This document shows positions 55,401-64,000 of a stretch of 64,000 nt of DNA, in pieces. Under the pieces are notes generated by a model. The model had not been told where the DNA came from, did not search any database, and saw nothing but the letters and a program-made list of their open reading frames with translations. The number at the start of each line of letters is the position of its first letter. Within the stretch, counting starts at the first letter, position 1. Position numbers and translations under genes: made by a program. The DNA is from Niebla homalea (taxonomy: Eukaryota; Ascomycota; Lecanoromycetes; Lecanorales; Ramalinaceae). Location: assembly GCA_019925105.1 (NCBI GenBank), contig JAHGAU010000008.1:434001-498000 (forward strand), read 5' to 3'.

Positions 55401-58400
55401 GCTTGGAATGAATCTTAGCCTCATCCTGTTCCGCCCTTCGGTCGGGTCTAATCGCCATTTCCGTGGTGAAGGGTCTTCGAAGAGACCACACGGTCGACGA
55501 AGCTCCTCATGCATCTTCTTCCACGAAGAGCTATTGAACGCACTGGCGTCTGCCTCATCTTGCAGGGCTCTTTGACGCTTCAAGAACTCCGCAGAATATA
55601 TGTTTGACCGCCAATGCTCACTACTGATCTCATGGCGCCGAAGGATCTCTTCATTCTTTGACTCTTCCAAGACCCACTGTCTAAGTCTCTCCCTTCTTTT
55701 GATGACTCTGGCCTTGGCAGTCTCCTCCGTCCGAGTGTTCTCATCTGTCACAAAACGGCCCCAATTTTTCGAAAGGGAGAAGAAAAGTCCCTGATCAAGT
55801 TGAGATCGATTATCAGCAAACCAGGCGAGGAAGGTCTCATTGTCTAATTCCATGATCTTCTTGAAACCTTTAATTAATGACACTGCTTCTTTGTTCCCTG
55901 ACTCCGAGAGTATTGAGGACATCTCCTCAGGCTTGTGCACAAGAAGCAAGCGCCAGAGGTTTGCAGATGCCATCTTCACAGCATCGTCACCACTCTCCAT
56001 CCTGGTGTACAGCAGGTAGCAAAATAGTCGAAGAAAGTCGCTCGATGCATCTTGGGCTGGAATCAGGACACTTTGCCAGTACGCAAGCTTGTCTAGAAAT
56101 GCCACCAAGCTTGACTTGGACTCCTTTTCATCAAGTTCAGAGAGCATTAGCAGTACAACTCGAGAAAGAACCGACCTGATACTGATGATGATTTGGCTGC
56201 AAAGTCTGACAGACTTCAGCGCAGATACATCTGGAAGCTGTAGATACTCTAAGATACCTGCCAGAAAGTCGAATGTGTCATTTGCTCCATCTATAAACCA
56301 ACCTTCGTAAATGGCCTCGCCGAGATGTGTTGCTAGACGTGCAAGGTTGGTGAGTACTCGGGGCTCCCAAAGGAGCTTTTGATCAAGTCTGAAGGTGTTT
56401 GCAATGTGCGATAGAGCGTTGCGAAGAATGTAAGTCTCAAAGTATGCTTGATGCTCCTGGAAACCCGGTGGCACCCTCATGAACAGCCCGAGGCCTGGAA
56501 AATCCTTACGTGCAAAAATCTGGTCGCAAAAAATAGCAAGCGCAAGCTCAAGGACCTCTTGTATGGCGGAGTTGCTGGAGTCCAACTGCTTCCTCGGCCC
56601 TTTTGGAGAAACAGCAAGCTTTAGTTTTGGAGTCAGCAATTCCGAGTCTGTTGAGTCAGTATTGACAAGAATGTAGGAGGAAAGTCTTTTAGGAGCTGGG
56701 GGTTTGGAAATTCCGAGACCATCACTATCGTCTGGAGTCCGTGTTCGTACCACAGGTGCGGCCCCGTTCGTGGAACGCAATTCCCTTGATCTGATCGTGA
56801 CGTCCTCCCCCTTGAACGTCAGGGCAGAGTTGCGAGAGTTCAATTCCGTCTCTGCACTGACTGCATGTGAGCTCACTACGACGGGAAAAAGAACAACAAA
56901 AAGTTCTTGTACGTAAGTCGAGGATACTGAGAAGTCACGGAAAAATTGGGACTTGGAATGAACGTCAGCCAGAAAGCGAGTGACGACTTGGATCACACTT
57001 CTCTCTGCAGTTATTGTGCGATCTTTGGTGACTATCAGCGCCTCTCATCAGTGTCACGTTCCAGACCCGAAAGGAGAACGACTCACAACTCATAGTGATA
57101 TCTGTATGCAAAGTCGGGGAACGCTGTCTGTTCCGTGAGGAGGCATGTTGCCGCTTTGCATCGCCATTAGGCTTCTCCTTCGTGGGTGTAGGCGCACTTG
57201 GAGGGTTCTCAGTGATGGCCGGCAGGGCTGTTCTTAGCATGCCCGTCAAGATGGGTATTATCTCTGGATTTGAGATCGTGGTCTTGCCGTCAATTGCAAA
57301 AGTATGGAGCAACATGAAAAGATCGAAGTTGGAGGTATACTCTAGATCAGCAACGTCCTTGCCGAAGAGGATTGCGAAGCAAGTCAGCCATAGCCCAGAT
57401 ACGCCCCAGGACCGTTGAAGCCGATGCTTCATGATAGTCACGCCGCCAGACTTTTCGACAAACTTGCGCTTGTATTCAGATCCACTAGTGACCAGCAGCC
57501 TGCCAAGTATCTTTGTAGAGGCGACAATAATTCGAATGTCTGTCTCAGCTAAGAGATAGAGTAACCACTTGCTCAACGTTAGTTCAAGATCTCGAAGCGT
57601 AATTGAGAAGCTGAGGCAGCTCACCTTGTTGGTCACTGTGCGGGCAAATCTTGCAAGAAGGTTCCCATTGCTTTTTTGACATAGACAATTCGTGTACATC
57701 TCCAAGAGATCAACGGCGACTTCAAAACTGCCAATCGTTGGTTCGCTCTCTGGACCTGGACCCGGAGTATCATTACATCCGGGGGTGGAGTTGGAAACAG
57801 TCTTCCTACGAGAAGGCGTACTTGTCCCAAAACGAGTGCTTTTCCTCCTGGCGAGCTCGGAATGATTGTTCTCTGGCTTGTGGATGGCATAGGTAATGTA
57901 CAAAGACAGTGAGCGCATGAGGTCAGCAGAAAAGTTGGAGAACAATAGTAAGTCAAACGCTTTTCGAAAATATGTGAACGCCAAGGGGCTGAAGGTCTCG
58001 TCTTTCAGGGCTTCCAGCCATTTCTTTATGATTCCTGCCGTATTTATGCTCAGTAATGCGGGTTGGAAATCAGGAAAATACTTACTCATGCGAGACAATC
58101 GTTTCATATTGAATTGCTGGTATTTACTGATGGTCGCGAATATACTGAATTGCTCGTAGAAGAGTTTCTGTACCTCAATCGATGATGTCCGCCAGATTTC
58201 AAGGTCGACCACAAGTGTTCGGTAGGCCAGCGGGTTATTGATGATAGAATTCTCTAATCTTTCTGAGTTATAGCCAACGAACTCAAGTATAGCAGTGAGG
58301 ACTTGTAATGAGAATGAAGAAGCAGCTCCAACATGAGCTATACCCGAGCTCTGGTCCTTGGAATTGTGGGTGGAGCTCAGCTTCCCAAGTTTAGTGGTGA

Positions 58401-60666
58401 GGAGGTTCGCGAGAACTCCGAAGCCATTTTCCTTTTCCATGGCCTCACTGTTCCGCCAATTGTTACGAATACTACCAAACAGGTCTTTCAGATGACGGAC
58501 CAGACTTGAACCATCTTGTGCGGAATCAAGCAAGGCTAGACCTACTGCTGTAGATCCGCCAACCTGTAGGGAAGCGTCGTCCAAAAGATTCCTGGCAATG
58601 ACTGTGGGGTCTCCTGTAAGGATGGCATGACCGGAAGCGTATGACAAGGCTTGATTGATTGCGGGAAAAGCGCCATTCAAGGCAAGAGCACTCCGTCTTC
58701 CTCTGGCGACATTAAGGAAATTCCTTTGAGTACTCTTGGATAATGAGTGCAGCAGCTGGCTTTCACTCGATGAGGAGTCCTCGACATCACCGTAAACTTT
58801 GTTGGCAGACACATTGAGGAGTACTCGATTTTCAGGAAGGATATTACCGGCCTTCGATTTTATTGCCAACACGATTTCCGATCGATCTTCCCTCCCTGGA
58901 TGCAAACCTTCATTTCGGATGTTGAGTTGTGCAGAAGCTTCATAGGTTTGGAAAGAGCCTAAGCAGTCCTGGAAATTACCTGTGTATCTGGGACCGAGCC
59001 GATAGTACACAGCCAACAGATCGTCGCTCAAAACCTCTAGGAACAACTGTGCGGACGCCAATTGCCATTGGGTAAGGACGACACCCCTACCAAGCCGAGA
59101 CGCAAGATCCTGCGGAGTGCCAAAGAAAGCCTGCACGAGGCCTCTCGAATTGGCAGCTCCGGCAGTAAGGCTCTCAGGCGGAGCTTTGGTTGGCATTGCA
59201 GGGTACTGCGACTTGACTTGTTCGACGAATTCTCCATCCACAAATAAGGAGGCCCTCGCAGAGGAGACCGTTTTTGGACGTCGGTGGGTCAAGTCAATGT
59301 GGTACCACCGTCCTTCCCTGAAAGAAGTAGATTTGAACCGCACACTAGGCCTGGAAGATTTCATTGATGTCTGCAAAATCAGGTTGTGAGTATCTTTCTC
59401 AAGATAGACGAGGACGAAACAGGACTGGCTGGCATCAAATGCACCGAACAATGTAGTGTGTGAGCTTGGGTCGAATCTGGTCACCTGCAACCAGAGGGAC
59501 AATGTATATCCGTTGCTGCCTGACATTGGGGGAAAAGGCTGACTGAGAGCTGGTAATTCGATTGATGAAAAGCCTTGCAGCGACAGATCAAAGTGAAAAC
59601 ACGAGGATACATGAGAGGAGGCCAGAGAATGCGAAAGTAGTGAAGCGAAGACGGGAGACGTAGTAGCATTGCTATAGAGAACATGAGCGTCATCAAGATT
59701 ACCCATGCCTATATCAAGAAAGGTCTTGGCCAGCACATAGAGATCTCTGTAGCAATCATCGTGCGGATCTGGTGAATCCGAAAGGCATGATAGTACTGCC
59801 GATAGAAGTCCAGTGCGATGAATGGCCACGAGGTTCCCCACAGAAACACTCGTCAAATAATTGACTATTTCAGGAATGCTATGGAGAGCAGCGCGATCGA
59901 GCCCTGCTTTTCGACAATCGCTCCAGAGCATGAACATGGATCTTAAAGCGTCGGCGTTTGACACTTGAGGCAGAGAGCCAAGCGCTCTCTTAATTATGTC
60001 GGATGGGGTCAAGGTAGGGCGAACCTCCAAGTCTGACCCAGGCGGGGCACCAGCATGGTTCTCCGTAAGGGTCGATGCAGCCTCTTGGGTAGGACGGAAT
60101 CGTCGATTTGTGGCCAAATTGTCAAACATGTCAGTGACCGATTCATCATCGAGCGCACAGGCCAAGAGGCAACCAAAGATGCGATTCTCGAGTCTTCGGG
60201 TACCTGCATCAGCTGCATCTGTATGCGAGCTTATCCAAGGCTGGAGCGCCTCTTTCAGAAAGACCCATCCATTCCCGTTTACCCTTTCTCGGAAGAAACG
60301 ACGATTTCCTTCGTGGTCCTGGAAAGCTGCATTGAGTATCGCAAAACACGTCTGGTATAACTCGATGAAGAGCGACGGCTCTTTGGTGGACGGGCTGGGG
60401 GCATTATATGCATTCAAGATAGCCTCCAAGACATCCAGTATGGCTTTGAATCCGCCGACATGACGAAAGGCATCTTTAGGGTGGCCTTTTGAAGCACTGT
60501 TCAACAAAAATTGGCGTATGTAGTGGGCCACATCTACGCGTCTTTCCAAGCCATCACCAAGATTGCCATTGTCGTGGCCTTGCGTCAAGCTCCGAAGTTG
60601 ACCTTGAAGCTCCTCTATCTCTTCGTTGGAGCATTTGAGGGTAGATGCTCGACGTCGAGGGGCCAT
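52489..60666 (-). CDS. BEACH-WD40 protein (Bph1/neurobeachin/LYST type)
   Basis: Giant cytosolic scaffold of the BEACH family, linked in other fungi and animals to vacuole/lysosome and membrane trafficking. Exons on the reverse strand: 60666-58086, 58034-57625, 57567-57087, 57031-53636, 53581-53421, 53369-53064, 53004-52792, 52725-52570, 52518-52489, giving 2577 residues. Domains in order: an armadillo-like N-terminus, a concanavalin A-like module (YTLSLWLQVTRFDPSSHTTLFGAFD ... GRWYHIDLTHRR), long helical repeats, the PH-BEACH segment (QRGDQVEYVHNASRIVGLEAVEGLLIIGKGHLYILD, read in pieces), the BEACH core ([88 protein letters not shown]), then WD40 repeats (ITAGYDCTIAVWSV, LLSASADGQVILWDL, GDDDGRVYEW). 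Two introns (51 and 57 nt) are multiples of three without stops and are inferred from good donor, branch and acceptor sites. The last exon is only 30 nt. Confidence 0.93.
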
Positions 60667-61237
60667 AACATGGACTTGATACGGCGCTGAGACACAATGC
60701 GCCGTCGCATTTCTCACCGAAACTCCATGTTCCCCACTTCCTTACGGTGGCTTAGGTGGATGACTGGAGACGGGCGCACTCGAGTCGCGTGCCTAATTCT
60801 TGTGCCTTGCAAGTGATCATTGGGTCGAGATGCTTCTCACGGACTGAACGTCATGTGTTGCTGCGTTTGTTCCATGTTTGTGAAGACAAGCTCGCTGCCT
60901 TCTATCCGTTAGCTGCCCAGCAGGAACGAGTGTAAGTGTGGAACACAAGTTGCTAAATTTAGACAGTCAGACTCGTCGAATCCGGCTAGATGGCCTCAAT
61001 GTCTTGGCGTACCTTACGTTCCTCCCTGGAGCCTAATGCCTATTGCTGCCGGGGCAGGTCTGGCGGGTCAGCCGATGATTGCCAGATGACGCTTATCGCC
61101 AGCCTCTCTTCCAGACTTCAACCAATGTGAAGCATCCACAGCTCCATCGCTTTCTGCAACAGCTCTCATCTCCCACAGCTTCCTGAGAGCATCAACAAGA
61201 ATATTCGACTCTACCCATCAAGAACCTTTAACTCAAC
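60667..61237. promoter_or_regulatory. Divergent intergenic between BEACH (-) and protease (+) genes
   Basis: 570 bases with start codons at both ends. A single GATA-type site (gcttatc near 61089) and an ATTGG (near 60821) are present; single sites are common by chance. No gene seen. The protease leader ends with a suitable A-rich context (cctttaactcaacATG). Confidence 0.35.
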
Positions 61238-62823
61238 ATGAGAGGTCTTTGGAGCTTATCGCTGCTGCCTTTGCTGACAGTAGCTTCTCCATTGCTTTTT
61301 GAGTCAAATGAAGATAATGCCGCACCCATATTTTCCTCCTCCCAATCCAACCAGCTGCCGGACTCTTATATCGTCGTTTTCAAAAAGGGCGTCTCCCATG
61401 TCGATGCTGTCGAGCATCATGACTGGATCAACAACCTCCATGTCCAATCTGAGGCTGCCAAGTCGAAGAAGAGGGATCTGTCCGATCTGCTCTCTTCCTC
61501 CTTTGAGGGCTTGAAGCACACATATAACATCCCCGGAGGCTTGCTTGGATACTCAGGTCACTTTGATGAGTCCATCATTGAGAGCGTCCGCAGACATCCT
61601 CAGGTGAGTAAAGCTGTGAATCTATATGCTTAAGTTTACTGCATGACACGTGATGGCGCTAACACACGCCTTCTTTCATGCAGGTCGCATATGTTGAGAA
61701 AGATTCCATTGTTCACACGATGGAAGATGAGCCCGATGTCGAGAATGGCGCCCCATGGGGTTTGGCAAGGATATCGCATCGTGCCAGCCTGAGCTTCGGC
61801 ACTTTCAACAAATATCTGTACACGGATGAAGGTGGCGAAGGTGTTGACGTCTATGTCGTCGACACTGGTACCAACGTCGACCATGTCGATTTCGAAGGCC
61901 GAGCTCACTGGGGTAAAACCATCCCCAACGGTGAAGCTGATGAAGATGGCAACGGTCACGGCACCCACTGCTCCGGCACGATTGCAGGCAAGAAGTTTGG
62001 TGTTGCCAAGAAGGCGAACGTGTACGCTGTCAAAGTTCTGGGGTCGAATGGCTCTGGCTCCATGTCAGACGTCGTCAAAGGAGTAGAGTGGGCCGCCAAC
62101 AGCCACGACGAAAAGATGAAGGCTGCCAAGAAAGGCAAAGGCAAGAAGGGTTTCAAAGGAAGCGCTGCCAACATGAGCTTGGGCGGCGGCAAGTCGGTCA
62201 CGTTAGATCTCGCTGTCAACGCTGCCGTCGATGCTGGCATTCACTTCGCTGTTGCGGCCGGTAACGACAATGCCGAGTCCTGCAATTACTCGCCAGCAGG
62301 AGCAGAGAAGGCCGTCACGGTTGGTGCTTCGACCCTCGGTGATGAGCGAGCCTACTTCTCCAACTTTGGCAAATGTAACGACATTTTCGCTCCCGGCCTT
62401 AACATTCAATCCACCTGGACTGGCAGCAAACACGCCATCAAGACCATCTCTGGTACCTCCATGGCATCGCCTCACATCGCGGGCCTGCTAGCGTACTTCC
62501 TGTCTCTCCAACCATCCAGTGACTCTGGCTTTGCGGTTGCCGAAATCACCCCCAAGCAACTCAAAAACAATCTTATCGCCATTGGCACAACTGGTAGCCT
62601 TACCGACGTTCCAACCGGCACGCAAAATGTGAGTTCCTGGTGATTGCAACGAATTGATGAGTCCTGACATTTGAACTAGATCCTCGCCTGGAACGGTGGC
62701 GGTTCAGCAAACATGACCGAAGTGTTTGGTCAGCAAGGATATGTCGCAAGCTCTGCAGCTGGCAGCATTGAGCAAGCTTCCGACGAGCAGATGTTCATTC
62801 AGCCAATCCAGGAATTGAAGTAG
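61238..62823 (+). CDS. Vacuolar subtilisin-like serine protease (S8A, proteinase B type)
   Basis: Secretory-pathway subtilase of the Prb1/Alp2 group, mainly vacuolar and active in protein turnover; relatives are known fungal allergens (group 18). Three exons (61238-61603, 61684-62628, 62680-62823) give 484 residues. Signal peptide: MRGLWSLSLLPLLTVAS. The I9 propeptide is SYIVVFKKGVSHVDAVEHHDW up to VAYVEKDSI. The mature enzyme begins around ENGAPWGLARISHRA. Catalytic triad: D182 (YVVDTGTNVDH), H214 (GNGHGTHCSGT) and S381 (GTSMASPHIAG), with the oxyanion Asn N316 (AAGNDN). Cys residues 218, 322 and 353 fit the proteinase K-like group. A Lys-rich loop (residues 265-280) precedes ANMSLGGGKS. The last exon restores the C-terminal ILAWNGGGSANMTEVF. 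Introns of 80 and 51 nt are canonical. Confidence 0.95.
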
Positions 62824-63710
62824 TCGGTCAAGTCTCTTACGGGATTTCCATTATCAGGGGCTGGCAGAGGTTGCAGCATGGGCCCAGGAGTAAGGCATGG
62901 GTGTTTCCCCACTGTTAGCTGAACATAGGCCAAGACTCGTTAAGTATTGTTTGGGTGCTCGCTGTATTGATCTACTACAACGTATGACCCGACGATCTCA
63001 GGGAATAGTATGACTTTGCGTCTTGGGATAGTTTCATTGACGTTTTAGGGGCGTACCTTTTCACTGCACAAATAAGACAGGATGCTGTGCCCACCACTCT
63101 CACTGCCCTTGTATCTGATATTGAAGCTTCCTTGGTCATCAGCTGTCCTCTTTCTGAAACATTGCGCTATAACGAGATGCCCGAGGTGCCCGAGGTGCCC
63201 GAGGTGCCTGGATGGCGTATGGAATTGTGAGGGCCGCCGGTCTGAACTCAGCCCTATCGATGCTCTACCGGGAGTCTTGGCAAGGCCAGACCCAGTATGC
63301 GGCCACCAATAAAATAGAATGCAGCTGCAAAGCCCGTAAAGTATATGATGTCGACAGAAGACCCAATCCGCTTGTCGTGTCACCCGATTGTCGTCGCAAT
63401 GCCAACACCTAATGGCCGTCGTCTAGCAGTCGATTGCGATTGCAGCCAACGCTGTCTGAGCCAACATTGATGTTTCAGCTCGGCCAATCCGATAATAATC
63501 TTCAATTTGAAAGGCGAGCGGCGATAGTAAATGAGTAACCCAAACCCGTGAAACTGTGACTGGCTCTTGCTCGAGAGACTATCGGGTCACTGCGATTGCG
63601 CCGTCATCTTGGGAACCATAGCCTTATGCTACAGTGAAAAGAAAGCACTACACCTCCCACCCCAACCCAAATTTGCCCCACGAGTCAAGAACTGATGTCC
63701 AAGCATGATC
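62824..63710. other. Intergenic with a 9-bp tandem repeat
   Basis: About 890 bases between two + strand genes. No gene seen apart from short unsupported frames. A 9-bp repeat at 63178-63204 is listed separately. Confidence 0.5.
63178..63204. repeat. Three tandem copies of a 9-bp unit
   Basis: The unit tgcccgagg is repeated three times without change, followed by a degenerate fourth (tgcctgga). Short slippage repeat. Confidence 0.9.
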
Positions 63711-64000
63711 ATGGCCTACAACTCTGCCAGCCATTACCCGCCGGGCCAGCATAATCATCAACAGTATCCTCCTCTTGGACGGAATCATCCCTATGGCCAC
63801 TCCGACATTGCCCAGCCCGGCCAAGCTTCATCCCTTCATAGAGCCTCAAGCTTTGATGAGGGGGATGATGGCGCTTTTCCTCAGCCCGATGCTGCCATAT
63901 CACACGATTCGAGAGCAAGGGGCTCTTCAGGCACCGCTGCCATGCAGAATGATGAGCTCCACATGAACCCTCACAGTCCATCACATCCTCCTCGATCCAC
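63711..64000 (+). CDS. 5' end of an unidentified gene, cut by the right edge
   Basis: An ATG at 63711 opens a frame that runs without stop to the window end (about 96 codons). The start is MAYNSASHYPPGQHNHQQ and the rest is low-complexity, rich in His, Pro, Ser and Gln, with RASSFDEGDDGAF. The composition, and the MAY start, recall the disordered N-terminus of some fungal chitin synthases, but there is no conserved domain in the visible part and this identity is only a guess. Its frame is the only one open across the whole stretch that begins with an ATG. An intron-disrupted or different gene cannot be excluded. Confidence 0.55.
   Translation, partial: MAYNSASHYPPGQHNHQQYPPLGRNHPYGHSDIAQPGQASSLHRASSFDEGDDGAFPQPDAAISHDSRARGSSGTAAMQNDELHMNPHSPSHPPRS

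Overview
The window is nuclear DNA of a filamentous ascomycete (Pezizomycotina). It has short GT-AG introns (about 50-105 nt), dispersed single genes on both strands, and a gene set that includes a cell-wall alpha-1,3-glucan synthase, a vacuolar subtilisin, a CrpA-type copper ATPase, a DUF3292 protein and a Chs5/Arf1-binding exomer protein. I cannot place it below that rank from sequence alone.

Layout. 1-2.4 kb: 3' end of an alpha-1,3-glucan synthase gene cut by the left edge. 2.4-5.5 kb: gene-poor. 5.5-7.7 kb (-): six-exon acyl-CoA synthetase with a probable mitochondrial presequence. 8.1-10.3 kb (-): decayed amidase pseudogene. 10.7-14.8 kb (-): two related Ser/Thr-rich, probably GPI-anchored protein genes, the second internally deleted and broken, separated by a ~150-bp-unit minisatellite. 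16.3-19.4 kb (-): PP4 regulatory subunit 3 (PSY2). 20.4-22.3 kb (-): MFS transporter. 22.3-25.2 kb: no gene seen. 25.2-27.6 kb (+): MUS81 nuclease. 27.7-29.0 kb: a three-unit 250-300 bp satellite with purine/pyrimidine tracts. 29.3-33.0 kb (-): P1B copper ATPase. 34.5-37.0 kb (-): TFIIIB subunit BRF1. 37.7-43.8 kb (-): HIR3, with an intron directly after the start codon. 44.2-46.4 kb (+): DUF3292 membrane protein, sharing a short divergent promoter with HIR3. 46.9-49.3 kb (+): exomer cargo adaptor (BUD7/BCH1 type). 49.8-52.0 kb (-): PHD-finger protein with a frame discontinuity at a homopolymer. 52.5-60.7 kb (-): giant BEACH-WD40 protein. 61.2-62.8 kb (+): vacuolar subtilisin-type protease. 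63.7 kb to right edge (+): 5' end of an unidentified gene.

Most genes are housekeeping and not functionally linked, although wall-related functions recur (glucan synthase, exomer adaptor of chitin synthase export). The accessory part is 2.4-16 kb, with gene-poor DNA, a pseudogene, a degenerating tandem duplication and repeats. I saw no transposon, tRNA, rRNA or CRISPR array. I found no clearly new biological system. The best leads are the duplicated GPI-type locus with its minisatellite, the 28-kb satellite, the start-codon intron of HIR3 and the frame break in the PHD gene.

Exon limits were set by hand from GT/AG sites, frame continuity and remembered family conservation. They are predictions.
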